This document shows, in pieces, positions 9,666 through 21,050 of a stretch of DNA of 64,000 bases. Under the pieces are notes generated by a model. It saw only the letters and a list, made by a program, of their open reading frames with translations. It had not been told where the DNA came from and ran no database searches. Within the stretch, counting starts at the first letter, position 1. Each line of letters opens with the position of its first letter. Made by a program: the position numbers and the translations under genes. Origin of the DNA: Akebia trifoliata (Eukaryota > Streptophyta > Magnoliopsida > Ranunculales > Lardizabalaceae); NCBI GenBank assembly GCA_017979445.1, contig CM030706.1, forward strand, positions 24,096,281 to 24,160,280, in the 5' to 3' direction.

Positions 9666-12116
9666 ATCAACTTTAGTGTTACCCCCTTAATAACATTTTA
9701 AATGAACCTTGAGATTTTATTGAATTCTATGCACCAATCCATTAAACAATTCATTAATGTAATGATTATTCAGAAGGAAAATAATTTTATTGCACTCTTG
9801 AAAAATATTGACAAATAATGTTTTCATTGAATAACAACTTCCAACAAACATATTTCAATGCAAAAATAGATCTTTTGTAAATCATTTTTTTTTGAAAAAT
9901 ATTTTTCTTCCTTTTCTTTTTTTTGGAAAATATTTTTTCTAGAAAATATTCTTCTTCTGAAAAATATTTTTCTTCTTTTAAAATGGATTGAAACCTGAAT
10001 TAGCAAAGAATTTAAATTCTATTTTGATTTAAATGGTTCGGTCTATCATGATTGTGATTGTTGAATCGAGATAGATTGGGTCGGTGCACCCATTTTAATC
10101 AGGTAAAACAAAAAACTTTAATCCTTGAGAACAACCATACATTCTGATCTCATCATTCACATACATTCTGATATCATCATTCACAAGGTCCTATTCAATA
10201 AATAATCCGAGAACACCCACGATAAGTTCGAGTCGTGACTTATAGGGGAGGTTTCTAGACTCTAAGTTTATTACGTGCAATGCATTTTTATCTGGCCACC
10301 CTTGCCCAAGTACACCTATATACCTTTCCAGCGTACTCAATCAGACGGTATGTGGTGACTTGGTTTGATATACCGTGTTTGTGATAATCTAAAATTTCAA
10401 CTCACTTCTCTAAAGTCAAAAGTAGCCAGTTTAATCCCCAGATCAGAGGTGGCGTGTAATGCTTGAGCAAAGACACTCTTAAATCACCTCTTTTCTAGAA
10501 TAGACGTAGTCTATCCTCTTAGTACCATAGTATATCGGAGCAGAATCTTGCTTAGGCACTGATTTTGACTAAGAAGTGCAATTGATGTACTTATATCATC
10601 TTTGATATACCTATGGGTACGAGTCATGAGTTGTAGTTTTCATAAATGGTTTGACATCCCACAAGGGGGATCGACCACGTACTAGTACTACGTTGGTAAA
10701 CGGGACATATGACTGTATGGCTTACAATAGGTCAAAGGCTCAAGTTGTTCCAGCTTGGGTGCATCGATATACCTTTCAGAGTCACCTGATCAGACGGTAT
10801 TGATACCCCAGTTTGATATACCCTAAGGTACGTGACCGGAGTTGTGGTTTTCATGAATGACATCGCATCTCCGAAAAGATCGGGCTACGCATTAGTACCA
10901 CGTTGGCTATAAACGTGCTAGTGATGTGTGCAAAAAATGATGGGGTGTGCCTAGGGCCTTTTCCAAAAAAATCAGCCCATGGGCCAGATCAAACCATCAC
11001 AATTAATCTCATATTTATACTAATCGAAGTGTATAAAGTTCTTCGAGATCAAAATCAAAGAAAGTACATCAAAACATATCTAGAGAGATTATATCATGTT
11101 AAATGGGCATAAATCATAGCACAAGAATAATTAATCAGATGGCAAGAATTTTTTCAAAAAATAATAAATAAAAAAAAATTTATTTTTGAACTTCAATCAA
11201 AGATCACTTTGGGTGGCCCTAAACATATTGAGATTCTCAAAAAATATTAAATTGAGGATATAATGATAGATGTTGAGATAAGGAGTGATGAAATTTTTTT
11301 TTTTTTTTGGAATTTTTTTAATTTATTACTCAACAAGCATCTCCATAAGCACTTAGGTTATCTTGACTACCACATTAAGATTCCAAATTTTACAAAGAGT
11401 CATTAGGCTAATGTGATTGATAATCCAATGCCACGGCTTTCTAGATTTCAAGGAAAGATTTGGATCCAAAAGTAAAATTTACATTTTTTTTTGATCCAAT
11501 ATTTTGAAAATGAGGAGTACGAAATCAAAAATCAAAATGAAAATTAGTTTAAAATTTTTTTATAGAAAGGTTCTCAGAATTTCATCTGCCACATGCACGT
11601 GGTATTGGATCACTCTTGGATGCCACGTGGCAAGGTCAATGACTCTTAGTAAGAAAGAAATCTTATTGAGCAAGTAAGACTAGCCTAATCATATATGTTT
11701 CTTTAAAAAAATAAAATTATATTGTTGCCAACACAGAAATTGAGTGATTTAAAAAAAAATTAATTGTGTTGCTGCCAACCAACATTCAACTCTTTTAGTT
11801 TTTTTTTTTATATAAAAAACATTGAATTACGTTTTACCAAACAAAACAAAAAGACTTCCTTTTTCTAATATATTTAAATATAAAGGAAATATTAATAATT
11901 AATCTCATAAGTGAAGGAGGTAATTCCAACCTGATGGAATATATTTTTTATCCCCATTGTTTTAGGACGTGATGTTTAGTGGAATCGAAACAGCTACTTT
12001 AACCATATAATGGGTCATGGCAGAGAAAAGAAATTGAAAAAGTCCAGCAAGAACTTACTGAGATAATGGGTTTGGGTCATTGAATTTAAGAATCCGATCT
12101 CGACAAACTCACTTAC
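9666..12116 (-). other. E2 leader, proximal part
   Basis: No gene is supported. 9666-10020 is A/T-rich sequence shared with 42880-43250 of the plus-strand element. 10190-10930 is a conserved leader block shared with E3 (about 25960-26700) and E7 (about 61555-62290). It contains a diverged duplication of about 210 bases (GATATACC...ACGTTGG at about 10604-10700 and 10817-10910). 11100-12060 is AT-rich with poly-T runs and nothing else recognised. Confidence 0.6.
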
Positions 12117-12463
12117 CTCAAATTCACAATAAAAGGACTCTTCAACTCCACTCCCCCTTTCACGTGACTGCATAAATCAACAAGGTTGTTGGGTGTTGAC
12201 TGGGCTTGGATAAACATGTTCCTCCTTTGTCCTCCCAAACCACTCCATATCGTTGAATTAGAGATGCTTTGATTTTGCAGAGAAAAGAGGGTTCTTGTTC
12301 CTGCTGATGCTGATGTTTTTGTTGTTAAAGAAGAAGAGGAAGAAAAAGGAAAAGAAGAACCAAATAGACGAATTGGGAGAAGCGGAGATTTATCTTCCCT
12401 GTAAGGTTCAAGTCTTCTTCGAGGAAGAACCCGTGTAACCAATCTTACTAACCTCCGCATCAT
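12117..12463 (-). pseudogene. Captured first-exon-like fragment of a mitochondrial NifU-like scaffold gene (NFU4/5 type)
   Basis: NFU4/NFU5 proteins are mitochondrial iron-sulfur cluster carriers. The minus-strand frame starts with MMRRLVRLVTRVLPRRR (start at 12463), an Arg-rich Ser-rich leader that looks like a mitochondrial transit peptide. It reaches GLGGQRRNMFIQAQSTPN, which matches the start of the mature NFU domain (plant proteins have a GGQRR-MFIQ-QSTPN motif here). After QSTPN the text departs from the family (NLVDLCSHVKGGV) and ends at a consensus donor GAG|GTAAGT at 12116-12111. The NFU core and the CxxC domain are absent. The frame is open for 115 codons in the sense of E2, inside its leader between the two LTRs, so it is a captured piece and not a resident gene. 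The open frame extends upstream to 12628 through 5' untranslated-like sequence. Confidence 0.75.
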
Positions 12464-12577
12464 TGTTTTTTTTTCTTCTAAATGCTTTTGCGAATTACGG
12501 AAACGAATAGACCGATCTCTCTCACACAGATTTTCTTTTTCTTTTGTTTTTTTTAACGTGCTACGATTCCAATTCAG
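12464..12577 (-). other. Upstream (5' UTR-like) sequence of the captured NFU fragment
   Basis: CT-rich sequence on the minus strand before the MMRR start, ending in AAAAAAAAACAATGATG. Its outer part grades into the first tandem unit at 12578. It is probably part of the captured gene's 5' untranslated region. Confidence 0.45.
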
Positions 12578-13403
12578 ATTTTGGTGTTGGAGAAAAAGAA
12601 GAAAGAATGGGTTTCTTGAACGATCCATCTTTCTCTATTGGTTGCAAGAATCATTTTATCTTCGGAGACAAACTCAAGCCACTGAGTCCTCTTAGATTTA
12701 GGAAAAAAAAAAAAAGATTGAACTCTTTTTTCTTTAATTCAATCGAATACTAATGAAACCTCTACGAAAATATTAGCATAAACTTCGATCGTAGGGATTC
12801 CTTCAGAGAAGAAGAAGAGAGAGAAAGAGAGAAAGAGAGAGAGACAGAGAGAGAGCGAGAGAGAGAAACGTCTCTCTCTGTTTGCTGTTTTTCGTCCTCT
12901 TCTTTGTGGAGAAGAAGACAAAAAACAAAAGAGAAACGGATTCTTGCTAACGACACCCCAAAAAAAAAACTTTTTTTAAAAAAAAATTTCTGATTTTTTT
13001 TCTTGGAATTCTCTCCTCATCACGAAAACATTAAAAAAGGTACTTTTTTGTTTCTTAATGCATCACTCACAAATAATTTATTTTCACAACTCGCCACCTC
13101 GCATAGTAATGTGTTAAAAAATTTTCATCTAAAATTAAAAAAAAAAAAGTAAAATCCATGGATTCGATTCAGATTTTGGTGTTGGAGAAAAAAAAAGAAA
13201 GAGTGGGTTTCTTGAATGATCCATCTTTTTCTACTGGTTGGAAGAATCATTTTATCTTCGGAACGAATTCAAGCCACTGAGTCCTCTCAGATTTAGGAAA
13301 AAAAAAACGATTGAACTCTCTTTCCTTTAATTCAATCGAATACTAATGAAACCTCTATGAAAATATTAGCATATACTTCGATCGTAGGGATTCTTCGAGA
13401 AGA

Positions 13404-13489
<86 letters not shown>

Positions 13490-14025
13490 GTCTCTCCTGT
13501 TGCTATTTTTCGTCCTCTTCTTTGTGGAGAAGAAGACAAAAAACAAGAGAAACGGATTCTTGCTAACGACACCCCAAAAAAAAACTTTTTTTAAAAAAAA
13601 ATTTCTGATTTTTTTTCTTGGAATTCTCTCCTCATCACGAACAACATTAAAAAAGGTACTTTTTTGTTTCTTAATGCATCACTCACAAATAATTTATTTT
13701 CACAACTCGCCAACCTCGCATAGTAATGTGTTAAAAAATTTTCATCTAAAATTAAAAAAAAAAAAGTAAAATCCATGGATTTCGATTCAGATTTTGGTGT
13801 TGGAGAAAAAAAAAGAAAGAGTGGGTTTCTTGAATGATCCATCTTTTTCTACTGGTTGGAAGAATCATTTTATCTTCGGAAACGAATTCAAGCCACTGAG
13901 TCCTCTCAGATTTAGGAAAAAAAAAAACGATTGAACTCTCTTTCCTTTAATTCAATCGAATACTAATGAAACCTCTATGAAAATATTAGCATATACTTCG
14001 ATCGTAGGGATTCCTTCAGAGAAGA

Positions 14026-14080
<55 letters not shown>

Positions 14081-16065
14081 GTCTCTCTCTGTTTGCTATT
14101 TTTCGTCCTCTTCTTTGTGGAGAAGAAGACAAAAAACAACAGAAACGGATTTTTGCTAACGGCACACCAAAAAAAAAACTTTTTTTTTAAAATTTTTTCT
14201 GATTTTTTTTCTTGGAATTCTCTCCTCATCACGAACAACATTAAAAAAGACACTTTTTTGTTTCTTAATGCATCACTCACAAATAATTTATTTTCACAAC
14301 TCGCCAACCTCGCATAGTAATGTCTTAAAAAATTTTCATCCAAAACTAAAAGAAAAAAAGTAAAATCCATGGATTCCGATTCAGATTTTGGTGTTGGAGA
14401 AAAAGAAGAAAGAGTGGATTTCTTAAACGATCCATCTTTCTCTACTGGTTGGAAGAATCATTTTATCTTCGGAGCCGAACTCAGGCCACTGAGTCCTATC
14501 AGATTTAGGAAAAAAAAAAAACGATTGAACTCTCTTTCCTTTAATTCAATCGAATACTAATGAAACCTCTACGAAAATATTAGCATAAACTTCAATTGTA
14601 GGGATTCCTTTAGAGAAGAAGAAGAGAGAGAAAGTGAGTGAGAGAGAGAGAGAAACGTCTCTATCTGTTTGCTATTTTTCGTCATCTTCTTTGTGGAGAA
14701 GAAGACAAAAAACAACAGAAACGGATTTTTTCTAATGGCACACCAAATTTTTTTTTTAAACTTTTTCTTATTTCTTGGAATTCTCTCCTCATCACGAACA
14801 ACATTAAAAAAGGCAATTTTTTTTTTCTTAATGCATCACTCACAAATAATTTATTTTCACAACTCGCCAACCTCGCATAGTAATGTGTTAAAAAATTTTC
14901 ATCCAAAATGAAAAAAAAAAAGTAAAATCCATGGATTCCGATTCAGATTTTGGTGTTGGAGAAAAAGAAGAAAGAGTGGGTTTCTTGAATGATCCATCTT
15001 TCTTTATTGGTTGGAAGAATCATTTTATCTTCGAGACGAACTCAGGCCACTGAGTCCTCTCAGATTTAGGGAAAAAAAATGATTGAACTCTCTTTCCTTT
15101 AATTCAATCGAATACTAATGAAACCTCTACGAAAATATTAGCATAAAATTCGATCGTAGGGATTCCTTCAGAGAAGAAGAAGAGAGAGAGAGAGAGAGAG
15201 AAACGTCTCTCTCTTTTTGTTGTTTTTCGTCCTCTTCTTTGTGGAGAAGAAGACAAAAAGCTGTAGAAACGGATTTTTGCTAACGGCACACCAAAAAAAA
15301 AACTTTTAAAAAAAAACAATTTCTGATTTTTTTTTCTTGGAATTCTCTCCTCATCACGAACAACATTAAAAAATGCATTTTTTTTTATTTCTTTATGCAT
15401 CACTCACAAATAATTTATTTTCACAACTCGCCAACCTTACATAGTAATTTGTTAAAAAATTTTCATCCAAAATTTAAAAAAAAAAAGTAAAATCTATGGA
15501 TTCCGATTCAGATTTTGGTGTTGGAGAAAAAGAAGAAAGAGTGGGTTTCTTGAACGATCCATCTTTCTCTACTGGTTGGAAGAATCATTTTATCTTTGGA
15601 GACGAACTCAGGCCACGGAGTCCTCTCAGATTTAGGAAAAAAAAATGATTGAACTCTCTTTCCTTTAATTCAATCGAATACTAATGAAACCTCTACAAAA
15701 ATATTAGCATAAACTTCGATCGTAGGGATTCCTTAAGAGAAGAAGAAGAAGAGAGAGAGAGAGAGGGAGAGAGAAACGTCTCTCTCTATTTGTTATTTTT
15801 CGTCCTCTTCTTTGTGGAGAAGAAGACAAAAAACAACAGAAACGGATTTTTCCTAACGGCACACCAAAAAAAAAACTTTTTGTTTAAAATTTTTTCTGAT
15901 TTTTTTTCTAAGAATTCTCTCCTTATCACGAACAACATTAAAAAAGGCACTTTTTTTATTTCTTAATGCATCACTTACAAATAATTTATTTTCACAACTT
16001 GCCAACCTCGCATAGTAATGTGTTAAAAAATTTTCATCCAAAATTAAAAAAAAAAAGTAAAATTC
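12578..16065 (-). repeat. Six tandem units of about 0.55-0.62 kb with GA microsatellites
   Basis: The landmark GATTTTGGTGTTGGAG recurs at 12578, 13172, 13790, 14384, 14946 and 15511, so the periods are 594, 618, 594, 562 and 565 bases, with a last unit ending near 16065. Each unit holds a GATCCATC block, GATCGTAGGGATTC, a (GA)n tract, AAACGTCTCTC, an A-run/T-run pair and AATAATTTATTTTCACAACTCG. The (GA)n tract differs in length and is longest near 13407-13488. Part of the unit also occurs once in E7 at about 63690-64000. Open frames inside are repeat artefacts. Confidence 0.9.
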
Positions 16066-16340
16066 ATGACTCTCATCCCAATCACTATGATTCCATCATC
16101 AATTTATATGTCAATTTGAATCTTTCATTGTTTAGGATCATCAAAAAGTGACCTTTAATTGGATAAAAAATAAAAATACAATCTCTAAAATCCAACTAAA
16201 CAATCTACAATCAAGCCACAAAAATAAAAATAATAAATAAATAAATAAATAAATAAATCAAACTAAATAAATAAATAAAAAACTAGGTCGATTTGGCAAT
16301 ATTCCCATACTTGGGACTTTTTAAGTTTGATCCTCAATAA
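16066..16340 (-). other. E2 leader next to the primer-binding site
   Basis: A/T-rich, with an AAAT microsatellite near 16225-16275. It matches the same position of E3 (27860-28090). No gene. Confidence 0.7.
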
Positions 16341-16358
16341 TCCCAAGTGGAGTCACCA
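16341..16358 (-). other. E2 primer-binding site (tRNA-Arg type, mutated)
   Basis: Sense TGGTGACTCCACTTGGGA begins one base after the 5' LTR end. It fits the complement of a plant tRNA-Arg 3' end (TGGCGACTCC[A/G]CTGGGGA, from memory) with two changes. tRNA-Arg primers are typical of Ogre-like elements. Confidence 0.7.
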
Positions 16359-16359
16359 C

Positions 16360-17858
16360 TGAAAGTGCCCTCTATAAGCGTGGTGCGCGGATCGACTTTT
16401 GACCTTTAAGGTTTGGAAGTCACCACCTAGTTATTACGGTCTAGGAACCGAACATTGACTTTAAAAGACAAATAATACTAATCTACGAAAGAAAAATACG
16501 GGTTCGGGGATCACGTTACGGGGTTGGAAGGTGTTAGGAACCAATCCCACCGGACAAACACCGGTCTCTACTAATTTTCAAATAAACTACATTGCTAAAA
16601 AGACCTAAATAATAATAATAAAATAAAAATAGTCACCTTTTTCCAATGCAACGGTTTTGTTCCCTCAGATTTGATAGAATAGCTCCTTGTACAGTACTCC
16701 TCGCTTCATTCTGTCATTGGATTTGTTTCAGACCTCCAAGGTGAAGTACCTCCTTCTTAGATCTGAATTTTTTGGATGTGTTTATGAATTTCTAGGTGTT
16801 TTTGAAGGATTTCTAGGTATTTTTTGAGCTAAAGTTGAGGTATGGGTGTTATGTAAGGAGCTAAGACTTCAAAATTAGGGTTTATGTGAGGCTAGGGAGG
16901 CTCATTTACCTACTTTTCCTAGGATTTATTTTTTGATACGAAAATAGATTGTAAGGACCCTTATTTATAGATTTTTTAAAGTATTTTATAGATAGAGCTA
17001 GTGTTTAATTAGAATTATTTCAAATAGAGTCAGTGTTTAATTAGGATTACTTTAGATAGTTTTATAGTTTGATTAGAATTCTTTTAATTAGAGTTAGTAT
17101 TTAATTAGAATTACTTTAGATAGTTTTATAATTTGATTAGAATTCTTTTAGGGTTTTGACTTTTAGTCTCACTTGATTGACTTGACTTTAGGATTTTAAC
17201 TTGAGTCTCACTTGATTGACTTTAATTTTAATTAGGATTTCACTTTACATCAATTAATGTTTTCATTATTAATTTGAAAAATTTTAATTATTAAAATTAT
17301 AAAACTATCGTTTTGCCCTTGAAGAGGACTTCTTGGGTTTTAAGTCATTTTTCAATGTTTCAGGATATTTTGGAATCAATTTTTCTAAAGGAATTCAGTG
17401 AGAATATTGATTTGTGTCATTTGTGAAATTTTTTGTGCGAAATGATCGTGAAATTTATGAGGGGTATTTTCGTAATTTTATGAAATTTTGTGAAAATTGA
17501 CGAAATGATTTATTTGATTTCGATTTATTATTTTATATGTTTGAAAGGATTTTCCTAAGCGTAATGTAGGCTCTAAGGATGGTTTGATGTTAGAGGTATT
17601 TTAGTAATTTAATCATTTTTAGTGATTTTTATCGTAAAGCTTCTTTTTGTCTACAAGATGACGATTTATGTTTTTGGAGTTATATTTTCTAGCATAGCGC
17701 GATTTTTACAGTTTTGCTAGTTTGAGATACTTCATCTGAATTTCTAAAACATATTTAGTAACAAATAAAACATTGAAATAATCATCCATCATTGGAAACC
17801 GTTACGATCGGGTTGATGAGTTGATTAATCAGGCAAGTGCAAAAATGGGGTGTCTATA
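16360..17858 (-). repeat. E2 5' LTR
   Basis: 1499 bases, TGAAAGTGCC to GTGTCTATA. The final CA of the plus-strand reading has become TA. The TATA box CTATAAATA lies at 16962-16970. It is flanked on the right by the second copy of the target duplication (GTTTG, 17859-17863). Confidence 0.92.
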
Positions 17859-18240
17859 GTTTGGTAATGGGAAATCATCTTTAAGACTGGCCTTATTCAG
17901 GTCTTGGTAGTCAATACACATGTGTACCTTCCAATCTTTTTTGGATATTAGGAAGACGTTAACTAGCTACTCGGGGTACGTAGAGACTACAAGAAATCCT
18001 ACTTGAAATTACTTCATGACTTCATCCTTGACCTTGAGAGTCCATTTTAACATCAATCTTCTTAGTTTTTGCTTGATCGACTTACTCCTGTGAGAAATTG
18101 GTAGCTTGTGGACGACAAGATTTGTGTTTAACCTGGGCATGTCTCTATATGACTATGCAAATACGTCTTGATAATTCTGTAAGAGTTCAGTCATTTATTC
18201 CTTTTGTTGTTATATTAGTAAGGCTTCGATTTTGATGATT
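17859..18240 (-). pseudogene. E1 reverse transcriptase, N-terminal part, with end of linker
   Basis: Minus-strand pieces in order: DVFA and SYRDMPRLNT, then KQKLRRLMLKWTLKVKDEV, KKDWKVHMCIDYQDLNKAS and LKDDFPLP, ending at the E2 junction. These are the conserved pre-RT and RT fingers motifs of Tat-type gypsy elements. At least two codons usually Trp are stops. It continues in frame into 6634 after removal of E2. Confidence 0.85.
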
Positions 18241-18781
18241 CATGAGTCATCTTTGGTACCAAGATTAATTTAATCTGTATCCTCAATGTTTGATTGAACA
18301 CCTTTCTTGTGACGTTTTAACAAGTCTTTGATTTCTTTAGGTAAGTACTCCATTTCGTCTTCAGACTCTTCGATCCTCAAGAGGTCAAAGTCGAGTTCGA
18401 GATCAAAATTATACTCGTCTCTTTCAAACTTTGTTCTATTCAGGTACTCATTTGATTGAAACAAATCCCTCGAAAAATCTTTTTTTGATTTTAAAAAAAT
18501 ATATAATTTTTGTAATTTTGGAAGATTTTTTTTATCTTTTATTTTTTGAGATGTTTTTGATTTTTGAGAAATATTTATTTTTTTTTTAATGCTTTTTGGA
18601 TATCTGAAATAAGAAGAACAATCATGCAAATTCATTAGTAAAGATAAGGAACATTCAAAACAATTTTTCCCCGAGGACAAGGGCTCGTTATGATCCTCGG
18701 GAAAATTAGATTTGGCTAACGGTATTTATTTTAGGCCTTAGTAGAGAATTCCTCCTAATTTGAAGAGAATTCCTCTTAATT
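18241..18781 (-). pseudogene. E1 protease-RT linker
   Basis: The open frame 18270-18680 (136 aa) has an acidic part (ELDFDLLRIEESEDEMEYLP) that resembles the acidic spacer before RT in this lineage, followed by KEIKDLLKRHKKG. Upstream of it is a very Lys-rich, low-complexity part (about 18470-18600, A/T-runs), probably an expanded or inserted tract. E3 interrupts the linker at 18782. Confidence 0.65.
18777..18781. repeat. Target-site duplication of E3, left copy (TAATT)
   Basis: TAATT precedes the LTR, and an identical TAATT follows at 29837-29841. A perfect 5-bp duplication fits a gypsy insertion. Confidence 0.9.
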
Positions 18782-20507
18782 TGAAAGCGCCCTCGATCCG
18801 CGGGGTGCGCGGATCCACTTTTGACCCTTGAGGTTTGGGAGTCGCCACCTAGTTGTTAAGGTCTAGGAATCAAACTGACTCTAAAAAAGGTAAACTAATC
18901 TACGAAAGAGAAAAAACGTCCGGGGATCACATTACGGGGTTGGAAGGTGTTAGCCCGGCCAAAGCCGGTCTCTACTAACTTCCCAAATAAATCACATTGC
19001 TAAAAACTTAGATAAAAATAAAAATAAAAAAATTTCATACCTTTCCGATAGCAAGGATTTTGTTCCCTCAGATCTGACAAAAAATAGCTCCTTGTACTGT
19101 ACTCCCTTGCTTCGTTCTGTCTCCGATTTGATTTTTGATCTCCGAGGCAAGGTATCTCCTTATTTTTGGATCTGAACTCTTCAAGTTTGTTGCGGATTTT
19201 GGGATGTTTTTGGAAGGCTTTTAGGCGTTTCTTATGCTAAAATCGAAGGAGGGATGTTAGGTAAGGAGTTGGGACTCCAAAACTAGGGTTTATGGGAGGC
19301 TAGGGGGGCATTTAGACCTACTTCTCTTAGGGTTTATGATTTGATACGAAAATAGGGTGTGAGCACATCTATTTATAGATGTTTTTAGGGGTTGATTTGG
19401 ATAGAGTTAGTGTTTAATTAGAGTTCTTTTAATTAGAGTTGTGTTTTAGTTAGACTTGTTTTAGGTAGAATTGTGTTTTAATTAGAATTGTTTTAGGTAG
19501 AATTGTTTTTAAGTTAGAACTCTATTAGATTGAGTTATTATTTAATTAGAACTCTATTATGACTTTTGGTCTTATTTGATTGACTTTTAATGTTTTGACT
19601 TTAGTCTTAATTGATTGACTTTTAATATCTTGACTTCAGTTTTGCTTAATTGACTTTAATTTTGACTTTAGTCTCACTTGATTGACTTTAATACTTTGAC
19701 CTTATTCTTGCTTGATTGACTTTAAATTTTGGGAGAACCCCCCTCTAAAATATCTTTAATTCTTTGCACCCCCAAATGGAAGGGTCCTTAAAGAAATATC
19801 TCAGGAACCCTCAATAATTTTACTTGAAAATCCGATTGATCGATTTCTTCGATTCAAAATTTAAAATTAATTTCATTAATGTTTCACTTTAATTATTTAA
19901 TATTTTATTTATTAATTTCAAAATTTTTAATTATGAAAATTGTGAAATTATCGTTTTACCCCCGGAGAGGACTTTTCACGTTTTAAGTCGATTTTTAATG
20001 TTCTAGGATGTTTTAGAATCGATTTTTCATAAGGCATTCAATGGAAGTATTAGTTTGTGTCATTTATGAAATTTTTTGTGTGAAATGGTCATGAACTTTA
20101 TGAGGGGCATTTTCGTAATTTTGTTGAATTCTGTTAAAATTGGCGAAATGATTTATTTGGTTCCGATTTGTTATTTTATGTGTTCGAGAGAGTTTTCCTA
20201 AGCGTAACGTAGGCTCTAGGGTTGTTTTGAGGTTAGGGGTATTTTGGTAATTTGGTTAATTTTTAGTGATTTTTATCGTGAAACTTCTTTTTGGTCTGCA
20301 AGATGATGATTTCTATGTTTCTGGGGTCGTATTTTCCTAGCGTAGCGTGGTTTCTAAGGTTTTGTCAATTCAAGATACCTCATCTGGATTTCTGAAACAT
20401 ATCGGGTAACAAAATAAAGTAATGGAATACACATCCATCATTGGGAATCATTGCGATCGGATTGACGAGTTGATTAATCAGGCGGATGCTAAAATGGGGT
20501 GTCTACA
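18782..20507 (-). repeat. E3 3' LTR
   Basis: TGAAAGCGCC to GTGTCTACA, adjacent to the PPT. The TATA box is at 19370-19378. Relative to the 5' LTR it lacks about 14 bases near 18954 (GCACCAACCCCGCC region). Tandem TTAGTC/TTGATTGACTTT motifs occupy about 19560-19720. Confidence 0.93.
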
Positions 20508-20520
20508 GATGCCCCTCTTT
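20508..20520 (-). other. E3 polypurine tract
   Basis: Sense AAAGAGGGGCATC directly before the 3' LTR. Confidence 0.85.
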
Positions 20521-21050
20521 GGCAGAGGGTTGAAGCAAACTAGATAGCAAATCTATTTTGGTAGATAGTGCGATATCCGAATGCCAAAGCTAGTGACAGT
20601 TCATTTTACAGCCTGATTTAGCAATTCGTTGGGGTGTTCGGATCCTTGAGCGTAAAACTCTCCCCGAACAAAAATGTTGTCAGGTCCTCAAGCGCGAGCT
20701 TTCACTGACAGTGTCAGATCCTTGAATTTTAAAGAATTCTCCTTGACTAAAAAGTGCAAGTGTGAGTATGTGTACTATGTGAAACTGAGTAAAAATGTGT
20801 CAGGTCCCAGAGATCATCGCTCACTGACAATAATGATTCAAAATTGAAATGTGCTTATGCAATGAAAGCAATCATAGCAAGGTTGAACAATAAAGTAATT
20901 GGAGTCATAACAATGTAGGAACTTCGTTAAATCCTATTTGAAATTCTTTTTTAGAGTTCGAAAAAGTATGAGTCTGTTTATCAGACTTGAGCCTATTGTA
21001 GCCAAGCTTCTCGGGCTAAGAACTTAAACAACCCTGTTAATTCAATATGA
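20521..21050 (-). other. E3 3' untranslated region next to the PPT
   Basis: Shared with E7 (55991-56520) and partly with the other elements. It contains GTGTCAGGTC/TCACTGACA motifs that can pair with each other. No gene. Confidence 0.55.

Larger units (their letters stand above)
6635..17858 (-). mobile_element. E2: non-autonomous LTR retrotransposon without gag or pol
   Basis: E2 is a complete minus-strand element of 11.2 kb with two LTRs, PPT, PBS and target duplication. The 3' region (8119-9400) matches that of E4, then jumps to a scrap of the gag start (about 9600-9660) and the leader. All gag and pol between are gone, so it is a large-derivative type (LARD-like). The leader is very long (about 6.4 kb) and holds a captured fragment of a mitochondrial NFU gene and six tandem units. 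Movement would require proteins from an autonomous relative such as E4. Confidence 0.85.

Noticed and set aside
12113..12628. A functional resident NFU gene
   Set aside because: Only the first-exon-like part is present. It lies between the LTRs of E2, and the NFU core and CxxC motif are absent nearby.
13355..14370. Ser/Leu- or Glu/Arg-repeat ORFs on both strands
   Set aside because: Translations of (GA)n microsatellites inside the tandem units.
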